DNA from: Rhodospirillaceae bacterium
GTDB lineage: Bacteria > Pseudomonadota > Alphaproteobacteria > Rhodospirillales > Rhodospirillaceae
DNA length: 64,000 nt
NCBI GenBank assembly: GCA_029245025.1
Contig: JAQWQC010000026.1
Location: 1-64,000, forward strand
Reading direction: 5' to 3'
Shown: positions 1-9,498 of the stretch, piece after piece
How the letters are laid out: the number at the start of each line of letters is the position of its first letter
Position numbering within the stretch: position 1 is the first letter of the stretch
The notes under the pieces: generated by a model
What the model was told of the DNA's origin: nothing
Databases searched by the model: none
Seen by the model: the letters and a program-made list of their open reading frames with translations, nothing else
Made by a program: the position numbers and the translations under genes

Positions 1-4
1 TGAA

Positions 5-94
5 TGGCGGATGGGGTGGGATTCGAACCCACGAGACGCTTTCACGCCTGCTGGTTTTCAAGACCAGTGCCTTCAACCGCTCGGCCACCCATCC
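5..94 (-). tRNA. tRNA-Ser (anticodon UGA)
   Basis: The minus strand gives a full 90-nt class II tRNA. A GGATGGG/CCCATCC acceptor stem closes it, the discriminator is G, and the 3' CCA is encoded in the DNA (positions 5-7). The anticodon loop reads CTTGAAA, so the anticodon is UGA, which reads UCA and related serine codons. The long variable arm and the GGTTCGAATCC T-arm fit serine. Confidence 0.95.
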
Positions 95-219
95 GCATGA
101 ATTGAAGCGATCATTTACAAGATGAGCGGGATACCGGAGCGCCCAGGCGGGGTCAAGATGACTTTGTGGGATTCGTGTCCTGTGCCATGCTTCCTCTCTA
201 CCTAAAGGAGAGTAAAAGA

Positions 220-1107
220 GTGTCTCAGGCAGGAACACCGCCCGTCATCGGTATTATCGGCGGGTCGGGTATCTACGACATTGACGGACTTAAAAATACT
301 AATTGGGTCGATGTTAGAACACCTTATGGGCCCCCATCCGATCAATTACTGACGGGTACCTATGCGGATCAGAATGTGGTCTTTCTGCCCCGGCATGGCC
401 GTGGTCACAAGCTGTCTCCATCTGACTTGAATTACCGCGCCAATATCTACGCCCTTAAATCCTTAGGCGTGACAGAAATACTATCGCTCAGCGCCTGCGG
501 GTCATTCAAAGAAGAGTTGCCGCCAGGTACCTTTGTATTGGTCGACCAATTTATTGATCGTACCTTTGCCCGGAAGAAAAGCTTTTTTGGAGAGGGTTTT
601 GTCGCTCATGTATCTGTCGCTCATCCCACATGTGGGCGCCTTAGTGCAGATCTAGAATCCGCCATTAGAGAGCTAGAGATTCTATTTCAGAGGGGCGGCA
701 CTTATCTCGCGATGGAGGGGCCTCAATTTTCCACCCTGGCAGAGTCAAATTTATATCGGTCTTGGGGCTGTGACGTCATCGGTATGACCAATATGCCGGA
801 GGTCAAATTAGCTCGAGAGGCGGAGATGTGCTTTGCCACAGTTGCTATGGTCACAGACTACGATTGTTGGCATCCCGATCACGACGCCGTCACGGTAGAG
901 CAAGTCATTCAAACCCTATTATTGAATGCCGATCAAGCGCGCGCCCTTGTGAAAGCGGTTATTCCCATGTTGGCCAAGCGAAGCGAAACATGCAGTCAGG
1001 GATGCCATACCGCTCTCGACAATTCGATTATAACGGCGCCAGAAGCCCGAGACCCCGAGAAGGTCAATATCCTGGGTCCACTTGTTACTCGTGTCCTTAG
1101 TAAGTAG
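220..1107 (+). CDS. mtnP: S-methyl-5'-thioadenosine phosphorylase
   Basis: This enzyme splits methylthioadenosine with phosphate into adenine and methylthioribose-1-phosphate, the first step of methionine salvage after polyamine or homoserine-lactone synthesis. From the chosen start the protein has 295 residues, normal for the family. The phosphate-binding GGSG lies at residues 14-17, MEGPQFST at 165-172 and the MTNMPE purine-site motif near 189. The frame stays open upstream to 166, but the GTG at 220 is preferred because AAAGGAG sits 9 nt before it and the protein then begins just ahead of the first beta strand. The gene stands alone and converges on the ABC transporter genes. A purine nucleoside phosphorylase of the same family is the only real alternative. 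Confidence 0.93.
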   Translation: MSQAGTPPVIGIIGGSGIYDIDGLKNTNWVDVRTPYGPPSDQLLTGTYADQNVVFLPRHGRGHKLSPSDLNYRANIYALKSLGVTEILSLSACGSFKEELPPGTFVLVDQFIDRTFARKKSFFGEGFVAHVSVAHPTCGRLSADLESAIRELEILFQRGGTYLAMEGPQFSTLAESNLYRSWGCDVIGMTNMPEVKLAREAEMCFATVAMVTDYDCWHPDHDAVTVEQVIQTLLLNADQARALVKAVIPMLAKRSETCSQGCHTALDNSIITAPEARDPEKVNILGPLVTRVLSK

Positions 1108-1140
1108 AAGCGGGCACCCTACTAAGTGACTATTATATTC

Positions 1141-1929
1141 CTATGCCGTCGACGGATCGTCTAACGCACTCTCATGCCAGCTCCGGAGGAGGCGGTAAGA
1201 AATCCAATTTAGAAAAGCATATATGCCATACCCCGTGATGCTTAGAAGAACGAAGCACGCCAGAGCTCGTGCTAACTCTAATCTGTAGCTCGCTTCAAGC
1301 AGACGGGAAGCTAATCCAGAACTTTCACCGCTGGTTCCTGCTACCATTTCCGCAACAACTGTTCCAATGAGAGCAAGGCCGCCGCTGATGCGCAGACCGC
1401 CTAAGAAGTAGGGCAACGCTGTCGGAATGAGCAGGCGCCGCAGAACTTGCGATCGATTTGCTCCATACAGCGTAAAAAGATCATGGAGATTTCTGTCGGC
1501 ACTTTTCAGCCCGAGCAGCGTATTAGAAATTATAGGAAAGACAGCTGCCATCCATGCCAAGATCAACAGGACAACGAAAATATTATCCACCCAAATGATG
1601 ATGAAGGGCGCTATGGTGACAATGGGCGTAACTTGGAGAAATACCGCATAGGGAAACAACATGCGCTCTAGTGCTTTGGATTGAACAAGCAAAACAGCAA
1701 TGCCCACACCGGTAACACACGCCAGAACTAGCGCCGCAAGTGTAACCTGAAGAGTGACCGCTAGAGCAGCTAGAAGGCTTGCTCCGTCAACCCATAGAGA
1801 CTTACCAATATCCGCGGGTGACGGCAGAATATAAGGCGGCACTTCGTAAACAGCGACGAGGACCTCCCACATTCCGAGTAATGCTAATCCAAAGAAAATA
1901 GGCAAGAGCAATCGTTTCGCGCTATTCAT
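1141..1929 (-). CDS. ABC transporter permease, SsuC/TauC/ThiX type
   Basis: This is the inner-membrane permease of a three-gene importer, with 262 residues and about six hydrophobic segments. The coupling-loop region near residues 160-180 contains FTLYGANRSQVLRRLLIP, typical of the BPD_transp_1 family of nitrate/sulfonate/pyrimidine-precursor importers. The ATG at 1929 overlaps the ATPase stop as ATGA, so I prefer it to the longer in-frame extension to 1980. Translation is probably coupled. The substrate is inferred only from the binding protein gene upstream. Confidence 0.88.
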   Translation of the reverse strand: MNSAKRLLLPIFFGLALLGMWEVLVAVYEVPPYILPSPADIGKSLWVDGASLLAALAVTLQVTLAALVLACVTGVGIAVLLVQSKALERMLFPYAVFLQVTPIVTIAPFIIIWVDNIFVVLLILAWMAAVFPIISNTLLGLKSADRNLHDLFTLYGANRSQVLRRLLIPTALPYFLGGLRISGGLALIGTVVAEMVAGTSGESSGLASRLLEASYRLELARALACFVLLSITGYGIYAFLNWISYRLLRSWHESALDDPSTA

Positions 1930-2687
1930 AACGCACTCTCGTGCATCGATGACGCCAATTGTTGAGATATCGAAGCGCAAAGATCGGAATAGGCGTGATC
2001 ATTACGCAAAGCATCTTTTCGCGGATAGTCAAACGGAACCTCTATGTCGGAAATTATGCGTCCAGGGCGGGGCGACATAACCAAAACACGATTGGCCAGA
2101 AAAACCGCTTCGCGAATACTGTGAGTCACAAAAATAGCCGACCACTTTTGCTCCTCCCATAAGCGCAATAAGTCTTCATTGAGTTGCGCTCTGTTAAACT
2201 CATCCAATGCGGCGAAAGGCTCATCAAGTAAAAGGAGGGTCGGCTCGCCAATCAACGCCCGGGCTATAGAAACCCTCATGCGCATTCCTCCAGAAAGTTC
2301 GCGAGGGTAGGCATTAGCAAAATCCGCGAGGCCAACCAATTCAAGCACAGTCTTTGCGTGATCAGCTGCCTGGCCTTCGGGTTTGGAGGTCAGATGAAAT
2401 GGCAGTTGCACATTCTCAATCACAGTCGCCCACGGCATCAACGTTGGTTCCTGAAACACAAACCCTATTTTTGGATCATTCACCGCAACGTCACCAGCGG
2501 TTTGAGGTACTAACCCCGCGATGATACGAAGTAGGGTCGACTTACCACAGCCGGATGGTCCAACGAGGGACACGAACTCACTTTCTTTAAGTGAGAAAGT
2601 AGTCGGGGCGAGCGCTTCAGTACCCGTGCCAAACGTTTTGGCGACGTCCCTAAGGGTTAGCAATTGGTGCTGAGGGCTTTGCGTCAT
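1926..2687 (-). CDS. ABC transporter ATP-binding protein, NitT/TauT type
   Basis: This is the ATPase of the importer, 253 residues. It has a Walker A motif GPSGCGKST at residues 43-51, a Q-loop near 79, the signature LSGGM at 131-135 and Walker B LLLLDEPFAALD at 151-162, with a switch histidine in FVTHSIREA. It lies 6 nt after the binding-protein gene and overlaps the permease by 4 nt, which indicates one operon in the order binding protein, ATPase, permease. The sequence resembles SsuB, TauB and ThiZ alike, so the family name does not settle the substrate. Confidence 0.92.
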   Translation of the reverse strand: MTQSPQHQLLTLRDVAKTFGTGTEALAPTTFSLKESEFVSLVGPSGCGKSTLLRIIAGLVPQTAGDVAVNDPKIGFVFQEPTLMPWATVIENVQLPFHLTSKPEGQAADHAKTVLELVGLADFANAYPRELSGGMRMRVSIARALIGEPTLLLLDEPFAALDEFNRAQLNEDLLRLWEEQKWSAIFVTHSIREAVFLANRVLVMSPRPGRIISDIEVPFDYPRKDALRNDHAYSDLCASISQQLASSMHESAL

Positions 2688-2693
2688 CAGACG

Positions 2694-3722
2694 TTAATCA
2701 GCGCCACGCAGCACTGCATCCATTCCCACTCTTTTACCGATAAATCGAAGTGTGTATGCCTTTTGATAATCCATGTCAGCGGTGTACACATTGTCTTCGG
2801 CCATAACTTCGAAGAAAGCGCGCCATCGCGCGTCCGTCATCATACCAATACCGCCACGGGCGGCATCGCCGCTATCAACCAAACCATAATGTCGTAGCAT
2901 TTTGTGGCCGTAGCTAAGGAGGCCATCTGTCATGTCCGCATTGCCCTTCTTAATCAGATCATAGGCTGGCGAGGGGTCCGAATACATAAAGCTGTACCAA
3001 CCACGTATACTGGCGTCGACAAACCGCTGAACAAGATCGGGATTGCTGTCGATCATTCGTTGAGAAGTTTGGACAACAGCGGCATAGCTAGCATAACCTG
3101 AGTCTGCCAAAAGAAAAACCGAGGGATCAATTCCCGCCTCACCAATTACGTATGGTTCGCTTGTTAGGTATCCTTGCTGCACGGCTCTCGCGTTAGAAAG
3201 AAATGGAGCAACATTGAATGTGTATGGCGCAATTTGTGAGTCCACGAAGCCATACCGGACCTTGAGAAACCTCCAAAAACCGATTCTGGTTTCCGGGGAA
3301 ATCATAATCCTCTCAGACTGCAGGTCGGATAAGGTCTGATGTCCACGTGATGCGTGTGCAATAAGAACTGCAGGGTCTTTCTGAAATATTGCTGCAACCG
3401 CCACGACAGGGATTTTTTGAAATGCAAAATTCAATGGTAAAAAAGAATTGGGCGCCATACCGAAATCTAGCCGACCAGCAGCTAGAAGTTGTGAATGATT
3501 GACCTGAGGTCCACCTTGACGAATGGTAATGTCAATTCCCGCGTCTTCATAAAAGCCAAGGGCGAGAGCCTGATAGAAACCGCCGTGCTCAGCCTGTGCG
3601 CGCCAATCGGTCCCGAAAGTGATTTTATCTACGGCCCATGACGCATTTGGCCACGCAAAGACGCTGACAGAAATAAAAACAAAAGCTACAAACGCCAGCG
3701 TTCTTCCTACAAGGCCACACAT
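2694..3722 (-). CDS. ABC transporter substrate-binding protein, NMT1/THI5-like
   Basis: This is a periplasmic solute-binding protein of 342 residues. It has an N-terminal signal peptide (hydrophobic core about residues 7-27, cleavage near SWA). After it comes ITFGTDWRAQAEHGGFYQA, the opening typical of the NMT1/THI5 family that includes hydroxymethylpyrimidine-binding ThiY and riboflavin-binding RibY. AGAGGAA precedes the ATG. The family makes a thiamine-pyrimidine or related heterocycle a reasonable guess. I found no thi-box (TPP riboswitch) upstream, so thiamine-linked control is not supported and the substrate stays open. First gene of the importer operon. Confidence 0.85.
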   Translation of the reverse strand: MCGLVGRTLAFVAFVFISVSVFAWPNASWAVDKITFGTDWRAQAEHGGFYQALALGFYEDAGIDITIRQGGPQVNHSQLLAAGRLDFGMAPNSFLPLNFAFQKIPVVAVAAIFQKDPAVLIAHASRGHQTLSDLQSERIMISPETRIGFWRFLKVRYGFVDSQIAPYTFNVAPFLSNARAVQQGYLTSEPYVIGEAGIDPSVFLLADSGYASYAAVVQTSQRMIDSNPDLVQRFVDASIRGWYSFMYSDPSPAYDLIKKGNADMTDGLLSYGHKMLRHYGLVDSGDAARGGIGMMTDARWRAFFEVMAEDNVYTADMDYQKAYTLRFIGKRVGMDAVLRGAD

Positions 3723-3871
3723 GACCTGGGTTTCCTCTGGATTTTAAAGGTATTCCCGCCATCGTCAGAATCACCGGCAAGTCTACCGCTTGGCGGCTTT
3801 TTGACTACTGCCGCAAAACCACCATTGATTCCGCTGGCACTTTGAACTGCGATCTCGTCCTTACCTTCCAT
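3707..3871 (-). CDS. Possible 54-residue ORF ahead of the binding-protein gene
   Basis: An ATG at 3871 opens a 54-codon frame that runs 16 nt into the binding-protein gene in a different frame. The product begins MEGKDEIAVQ and is charged and glycine-rich with no membrane segment. The ribosome-binding site is weak (TTAGGTTA directly before the ATG). It could be a small gene, an upstream leader, or chance. I do not recognise it. It occupies part of the 3723-4097 interval, the rest of which shows no gene I can support. Confidence 0.22.
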   Translation of the reverse strand: MEGKDEIAVQSASGINGGFAAVVKKPPSGRLAGDSDDGGNTFKIQRKPRSCVAL

Positions 3872-4097
3872 TAACCTAAAGCCTTAATCGGTGTTGAACT
3901 AGATAAGCTCTTATACACCCATCATTCTCTACAAATCGCGTCTGCACCCTCTGCAGAGCACTAAAATAGGCTAAAATAAAAGCGATTTTTGCCAGTGACG
4001 CAACAGTCAACATTTTAGGTCGATGCTGGTCCCTCTTTAAAACTTCACGAAACCGCTTTTTCTTTTCAATGGCGTGGTGACAGGGTATGACAACCAA

Positions 4098-5372
4098 ATG
4101 CTCCTTGTGTCAAAAAAAACCCAGAATTCAGTAACTTTCAGGCAAATCCCCATGATTTTTGCCCTGGCGTTTTTCTCTTGTTTTGCCGTGCCAGTTTATG
4201 CCCAGACTACCCCAGGACCATCGGGCAAACCCTCCTTTGAGATTTGGCTCCAAGGTGTCGCAGAGGAAGCAAAGATCAGGGGTATTGAGGCCTCTGCAGT
4301 GGATGAGGCGTTAAACGGCGTTGAAACCATCGAGCGTGTCATTGAGCTCGATCGCCGTCAGCCAGAGTTCACACAAACCTTTTGGACATACTTGAACGGA
4401 CGCGTTTCAGAAAACCGCATCAAAAAGGGCCGCCAACTCCTCGCGCAACACAAGCCGCTATTGTCCCGCATCGAAGAAAAGCACGGCGTTCAGGGACGGT
4501 TCCTTGTTGCATTTTGGGGTCTAGAAACAAATTTTGGACAGTTTCTTGGGGGGTTCCCCGTAATTGATGCTCTATCCACATTGGCGTACGACCAACGGCG
4601 CAGCGCATTTTTCCGCTCAGAACTTTTTAATGCCCTGACAATCTTGGAACAGGGTCATGTCGACCAAGAAAATATGATTGGGTCTTGGGCTGGAGCGATG
4701 GGACAACCCCAATTCATGCCTTCGACATTTACGCGATATGCTATCGACGAAGATGGCAACGGTCGAAAGGACATATGGGGATCACTGCCTGACGTCTTTG
4801 GTTCCGCCGCAAACTATTTGAGTGGTTTAGGCTGGGAGATCCAATATACCTGGGGGAGGGAGGTTAAGTTACCTAAAGAATTTGATCTCGACCTCGCTGA
4901 GCTCCGCACCAAAAAACCTCTCTCTGAATGGCAAATACTAGGGGTGCGCCGCATCGATGGTCGTGATCTCCCGAATGCTGACATCACGGGCGCTGTGATA
5001 CTGCCTGCCGGCCACCGCGGTCCTGCGTTTATGGTCTACAAAAATTTTGATGCAATTCTGAATTGGAACCGATCTCTATTGTATGCGATTTCAGTCGGTC
5101 ACTTAGCGGATCGTTTAATCGGCCTAGGCCCACTGCAATCGCCGCGACTTCAAGAGAAACCTCTGTCCCGTGATCAGGTCATCAAATTACAAGAGTTCTT
5201 AAACAGTTTAAATCACGACGCCGGTAAACCTGATGGTCAAGTCGGACAGCGAACGCGTGCTGCCGTGAAAGCCTTTCAGAAAGCAACGGGATTGCCAGCT
5301 GACGGTTATCCTGATGGCACCGTTTATGACGCCCTTGCCAACGCGATCAAGCTCAATAGACCGACCCCTTAG
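4098..5372 (+). CDS. Lytic murein transglycosylase, MltB type with peptidoglycan-binding domain
   Basis: A periplasmic enzyme that cleaves glycan strands with formation of 1,6-anhydro-muramic acid. An N-terminal leader with lysines and arginine followed by a hydrophobic core ends near VYAQ. The SLT_2 domain covers most of the protein, with the likely catalytic Glu143 in GLETNFG and the family motif MGQPQFMPST. A C-terminal peptidoglycan-binding repeat of about 65 residues follows (motif DGQVGQRTRAAVKAFQ). Three starts are possible: GTG 4074, ATG 4098 and ATG 4152. I chose 4098 because it keeps the basic n-region of the signal peptide, though no start has a strong ribosome-binding site. It heads a run of cell-wall genes with rlpA and dac. 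Confidence 0.88.
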   Translation: MLLVSKKTQNSVTFRQIPMIFALAFFSCFAVPVYAQTTPGPSGKPSFEIWLQGVAEEAKIRGIEASAVDEALNGVETIERVIELDRRQPEFTQTFWTYLNGRVSENRIKKGRQLLAQHKPLLSRIEEKHGVQGRFLVAFWGLETNFGQFLGGFPVIDALSTLAYDQRRSAFFRSELFNALTILEQGHVDQENMIGSWAGAMGQPQFMPSTFTRYAIDEDGNGRKDIWGSLPDVFGSAANYLSGLGWEIQYTWGREVKLPKEFDLDLAELRTKKPLSEWQILGVRRIDGRDLPNADITGAVILPAGHRGPAFMVYKNFDAILNWNRSLLYAISVGHLADRLIGLGPLQSPRLQEKPLSRDQVIKLQEFLNSLNHDAGKPDGQVGQRTRAAVKAFQKATGLPADGYPDGTVYDALANAIKLNRPTP

Positions 5373-5446
5373 ACCTTTCCTTGCTTCGTACCCAGTACAC
5401 CCATAAAATAGCATATCCTGTGGCGAGTCGGATTAGGATCCACATT

Positions 5447-6448
5447 ATGAGGGAATCTCAGCCGGTGAAGGCATTCGCAGCTGTCGGCCTTTCTTTGCTC
5501 GTTTTAGCTGGCTGCGCCAGCGATCGCTCACCCCCCATTAACTCTAGTTTGCCTCACTACTTACAGCTTGGTCGTGACCCAAGCGGCAAGCTTGTCACGT
5601 CTTACAAAGTTGGGAACCCATATCAAGTTGCCGGGCTTTGGTATTACCCAGCCGAGGATTTTGGCTATCGCGAAGAGGGGATTGCCTCTTGGTACGGCCC
5701 GAACTTTCACGGCAAGCGCACGGCCAATGGCGAAGTTTATGACATGAATGCGCTGACCGCGGCTCACAAAACCTTGCCGATACCGTCGGTTGTTAAAGTC
5801 ACAAACTTAGAAAACGGTCGGTCGATGAAGTTGCGTATCAATGACCGTGGTCCGTTCGTTGATGGTCGCATTATCGATTTATCAAGGCGCGCGGCCCAAG
5901 AACTCGACGTCATACGAAGTGGGATAGCTAGAGTGCGTGTAGAGCTGGTGCCAGAGGATTCACTCACACTCAGGAACCTGGCGCTAGATGCCCGCGGCCA
6001 ACCGCTTAATGCCGAAATGCCAACTGTGGTCGCCTCCCCACGCGGGCCGGTGGTCGCAGAAACTTTAATACCGCCCGTCGCAGTTATGAGCCCACCAGTC
6101 AATATTCCAGTACCGTCTTCACAAGCCCCAACGATCACAAGCACGCCGTTAGCTCCTCCGCCGGCTGCGATGACAGAAACTGCGTCCGTTATAACTACTT
6201 TGCCCGCTAGCGCTACGAAATCTAGAATTTTTGTTCAAGCAGGTGCCTTCACAGACATTAATAACGCCCGCATGATTGAAGCGCAGTTGTCAGGTATCGG
6301 AAATATATCTCTTGAGATGGCAGACATTGAGGGGCGTGTATTCCATCGTGTCCGTGTCGGTCCAATGATTGATCACGCGGCGGCACAACAGTTGCTGTCT
6401 GACATGCTAAGTCGCGGATATGACAGCGCCCGTGTTGTTGAGGACTGA
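5447..6448 (+). CDS. rlpA: Septal ring lytic transglycosylase RlpA, lipoprotein with SPOR domain
   Basis: An outer-membrane lipoprotein predicted to cleave denuded glycan at division sites. The leader ends in the lipobox LAGC (Cys23). A double-psi beta-barrel domain spans about residues 78-155, with EEGIASWYGPNFHGK, TANGE and the acidic INDRGPF motif. A long Pro/Ala/Thr linker follows, then a C-terminal SPOR domain from about 258 (FVQAGAFTDINNA). The ATG at 5447 is chosen over the longer frame because it gives a clean lipoprotein signal and has AGGA 8 nt upstream. It lies between the MltB-type enzyme and the carboxypeptidase. Confidence 0.92.
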   Translation: MRESQPVKAFAAVGLSLLVLAGCASDRSPPINSSLPHYLQLGRDPSGKLVTSYKVGNPYQVAGLWYYPAEDFGYREEGIASWYGPNFHGKRTANGEVYDMNALTAAHKTLPIPSVVKVTNLENGRSMKLRINDRGPFVDGRIIDLSRRAAQELDVIRSGIARVRVELVPEDSLTLRNLALDARGQPLNAEMPTVVASPRGPVVAETLIPPVAVMSPPVNIPVPSSQAPTITSTPLAPPPAAMTETASVITTLPASATKSRIFVQAGAFTDINNARMIEAQLSGIGNISLEMADIEGRVFHRVRVGPMIDHAAAQQLLSDMLSRGYDSARVVED

Positions 6449-6495
6449 AAAACAGTGCCATTCGATAGCCATACTGGGGAGCGAAAAGCAGACCT

Positions 6496-7665
6496 ATGAA
6501 TCACCATAGAAGAGCGCTAACTGTTTTAATTCTGGGTATTTTTACCACCCTGACATTTCAATCATCTACGTCCGTGGCAATTGAGATTGCAGCACGAGAA
6601 TTTATCCTAGTCGATTTTCAGACCGGTTCAGTTCTTGATAGCCAGAACGGAACTGAATCGATGCCACCGTCATCGATGTCAAAATTAATGACGGCGTATA
6701 TGGTTTTTGAAGCAATTCATTCAGGCGTGCTTTCTCTCGATGATGAATTCACGGTGAGTGAAAACGCATGGCGCCAAGGTGGTGCCGCTTCAGGTGGCTC
6801 AACAATGTTTCTGGAGCCAAACAGTCGCGTTCGTGTCGAAGACCTTTTGCGCGGAATTATTATTCAGTCAGGTAACGATGCCTGCATTGTGGTTGCTGAA
6901 AACATGGCGGGGAGTGAAGAAGCCTTTGCCGATGAAATGACCGAACGCGCTCGCGACTTGGGTTTAACAGGCAGCAATTTTACCAATGCGACTGGGTTGC
7001 CTGACCCAAACCACCACATGACGGTCGAAGACTTGGCGTTACTCGCCCGACTCATCATCACTGATTTTCCCGAATATTACTCGCTCTACGAAGAAACCGA
7101 GTTTACCTACAACGATATTAAGCAGTTCAATCGAAACCCTTTGCTTTATCGCCCGGGTGGGGCTGACGGTCTGAAAACTGGCTACACGGATGCTGCTGGG
7201 TACGGCCTAACCGCTTCGGCCGTTCGTGATGGTCGTCGGTTGATATTGGTTGCAAATGGAATGGCGAGCACACAGGCACGTTCGGAAGAAACTGCGAAGC
7301 TCATGGATTGGGGATTCCGGAACTTTACAAATAAGGATTTATTTCGGTCTGGAGAGATAGTCTCTAATGCAGAGGTTTGGCTTGGGCTTGAGCCATCAAT
7401 CCCTCTAATAATAAACGAAGATATCACCGTCACAATACCCCGGCGGGCCTGGCGCACCCTTGACGTCAGAGCCGTGTACGAGGGGCCCATTGCTGCCCCT
7501 ATCGAACAAGGAGCCACTGTCGCGAAACTCGTCATCAATGGCGACGGCATGGAGCCTAAGGAATATAATCTAACGGCTGGTGCCTCTGTCGCAAAACTAG
7601 GCTTCACTGGGCGGATTCAAGCTGCGGCGTCGCAAATTTTATTCGGTTTCTCCAGCGGCAACTGA
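6496..7665 (+). CDS. D-alanyl-D-alanine carboxypeptidase (PBP5/6 type)
   Basis: It trims the terminal D-Ala from peptidoglycan pentapeptides in the periplasm. The protein has 389 residues with a signal peptide (about 1-28). All three serine-peptidase S11 motifs are present: SMSK at 60-63 (nucleophile Ser60), SGN at 125-127 and KTG at 227-229. A C-terminal PBP5-type beta domain follows and ends in an amphipathic tail that would hold the enzyme to the inner membrane. It follows rlpA by 47 nt and precedes tmk by 29 nt, the usual alphaproteobacterial arrangement. Confidence 0.94.
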   Translation: MNHHRRALTVLILGIFTTLTFQSSTSVAIEIAAREFILVDFQTGSVLDSQNGTESMPPSSMSKLMTAYMVFEAIHSGVLSLDDEFTVSENAWRQGGAASGGSTMFLEPNSRVRVEDLLRGIIIQSGNDACIVVAENMAGSEEAFADEMTERARDLGLTGSNFTNATGLPDPNHHMTVEDLALLARLIITDFPEYYSLYEETEFTYNDIKQFNRNPLLYRPGGADGLKTGYTDAAGYGLTASAVRDGRRLILVANGMASTQARSEETAKLMDWGFRNFTNKDLFRSGEIVSNAEVWLGLEPSIPLIINEDITVTIPRRAWRTLDVRAVYEGPIAAPIEQGATVAKLVINGDGMEPKEYNLTAGASVAKLGFTGRIQAAASQILFGFSSGN

Positions 7666-7694
7666 GGCGAGCTTCAGCTCAAACAAACAGGATT

Positions 7695-8342
7695 ATGAGT
7701 TACGTGGCGCGGGGCTTATTTATTACGCTAGAGGGCGGGGAAGGCAGCGGTAAATCTACCCAAGCCAAGAAGCTTCTTGCGACTATAGAATCCCTTGGGC
7801 ATGAGGTCATAGTGACCCGAGAGCCTGGCGGATCTCCCGGCGCAGAAGCCATTCGCTCACTCCTTGTTACAGGGGACGCGGATCGATGGGACGGAATGAC
7901 AGAGGCTCTTTTGCTTTTCGCCGCGCGCAAGGACCATGTCGAGCGTACGATTAGACCTGCCTTAGAAGCAGGACGTATTGTCATCTGCGACCGTTTTACA
8001 GATTCAACAATGGCGTATCAGGGATACGGCCATGACCTTGGTCGAGAAACCGTGGAAAAACTAAACGGCTTGGTCCTGGACGGCTTTGAACCAGACTTAA
8101 CTTTGATTCTAGATATGCCCCCAGAAGAAGGGCTAAAGCGTGCTGTATCCCGTGGAGGAGCGGAACAGCGGTATGAGGACATGGACGTTGCATTTCATCA
8201 CCGCCTACGGGAAGGCTTCCTCGATATTACAAAACGTGCGCCTAGTCGCTGCCGCGTCATCGATGCCATAGGGTCAGAAGATGAAGTGGCGAGCCGCCTT
8301 CAAGAGTTCGTCCTCCCGGTGATAGGGTCCTGGTATGGCTAG
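7695..8342 (+). CDS. tmk: Thymidylate kinase
   Basis: It phosphorylates dTMP to dTDP. The 215-residue protein has the P-loop GGEGSGKST at 14-22, the DR motif in CDRFTDSTMAYQGYG near residue 97, and a lid region rich in Arg/Glu near 150. The coding end overlaps holB by 8 nt, so the two are co-translated. Its position between the carboxypeptidase and holB is conserved in this bacterial class. Confidence 0.96.
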   Translation: MSYVARGLFITLEGGEGSGKSTQAKKLLATIESLGHEVIVTREPGGSPGAEAIRSLLVTGDADRWDGMTEALLLFAARKDHVERTIRPALEAGRIVICDRFTDSTMAYQGYGHDLGRETVEKLNGLVLDGFEPDLTLILDMPPEEGLKRAVSRGGAEQRYEDMDVAFHHRLREGFLDITKRAPSRCRVIDAIGSEDEVASRLQEFVLPVIGSWYG

Positions 8343-9459
8343 AAAAGCACAAACCGGGGCGCCAGAAGAGGAAATTCCACAGACTCGCGATAATCCATTT
8401 TTTACCGGACATGACGAGGCTGAGCAAACGTTTCTGGATGCCTGGAAATCTGAACGTCTCGCCCATGCCTGGTTGATTTGTGGGCCCCGTGGCATTGGTA
8501 AAGCAAATCTGGCCTATCGCATGGCCCGGTTTGCGCTTTCGCAGCCCAATGACGAGGACAACGGGCCAGGGCTTTTCGGTGACACTGAGCCAGCAGCAGA
8601 CACTTTGCAAATGTCTTGCGAGCACCCGGTTTTTCGGCGGGTTACATCATCCGGCCATGGTGATTTCCGCGCTATCGAGAGGGCCTGGGCCGACACCAAG
8701 CAAAGCAAGCGGAAGGCTTCTATTTCCGTCGGCGAGGTGCGAGGGATCAGCACTTTCTTGAGGCTTACGCCAGCAGAAGGCGGGTGGCGTGTTGTTCTGA
8801 TCGATGCTGCCGATGAAATGAACCGTAACGCTCAAAACGCAGTCTTGAAGGTCTTGGAAGAACCTCCACAGAGGGCATTGATTTTCTTAGTTTCTCATAA
8901 TCCTGCGCGGCTACTGCCCACTATTCGATCACGCTGCCGACGGCTAGATCTGGTTCCGCTACCGCCGCAAACCTTAGCGAACCTAGTCATGCGCTATCGT
9001 CCAGATCTAGACAGCAAGGATACCGGACCTTTGTCGGTCCTGGCTGATGGCTCAATCGGCCGTGCCTTGGAATTAGCCGGTGCTGGAGGTCTCGATCTGT
9101 TTCGCAGTCTCATCGATGTCCTGGCAACCATGCCTAAAATGGATATTGGCATGGCTCATGCGCTTTCTGACGCTACTTTTAAGGGCGAGGGGTTCCGCAC
9201 GGTCGCAGACCTTATGACCTGGTGGCTTGCGCGCATGGTCGCAGTCACCGCGCGGAACGATTGGGCGCACACCCAAGAAATAGTGCCGGGCGAACGCGCT
9301 ATCGCCGACAGACTGTGTGCCAGTGCTGGCCTTGATCAATGGGTAGAGGTGTGGGAAAAGATCGCCCGCCTCTTCGAACGTGCCGACGCGGTACATCTCG
9401 ACAAAAAGCGGACCGTTCTCAACGCGCTTCTCGCCATAGAACAAAGGGCGGCCGGATAA
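8335..9459 (+). CDS. holB: DNA polymerase III subunit delta'
   Basis: A clamp-loader subunit, 374 residues. It has a degenerate P-loop GPRGIGKAN at 50-58, where the final Thr/Ser is Asn, as expected for a delta' subunit that does not hydrolyse ATP. AAA+ features follow: VVLIDAADEMNRNAQNAVLK, then the arginine-finger-like SRC in TIRSRCRR. The start lies inside the tmk coding end. The C-terminal third is a collar-like helical region and is less conserved. Confidence 0.92.
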   Translation: MARKAQTGAPEEEIPQTRDNPFFTGHDEAEQTFLDAWKSERLAHAWLICGPRGIGKANLAYRMARFALSQPNDEDNGPGLFGDTEPAADTLQMSCEHPVFRRVTSSGHGDFRAIERAWADTKQSKRKASISVGEVRGISTFLRLTPAEGGWRVVLIDAADEMNRNAQNAVLKVLEEPPQRALIFLVSHNPARLLPTIRSRCRRLDLVPLPPQTLANLVMRYRPDLDSKDTGPLSVLADGSIGRALELAGAGGLDLFRSLIDVLATMPKMDIGMAHALSDATFKGEGFRTVADLMTWWLARMVAVTARNDWAHTQEIVPGERAIADRLCASAGLDQWVEVWEKIARLFERADAVHLDKKRTVLNALLAIEQRAAG

Positions 9460-9498
9460 TCTGGCAGTCCAGGCCTTGGCGCCGCGCTGGAGTTGGTT

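Noticed and set aside
3723-4097. TPP riboswitch upstream of the binding-protein gene
   Set aside because: I searched the gap for the CTGAGA thi-box core on the coding strand and found none.
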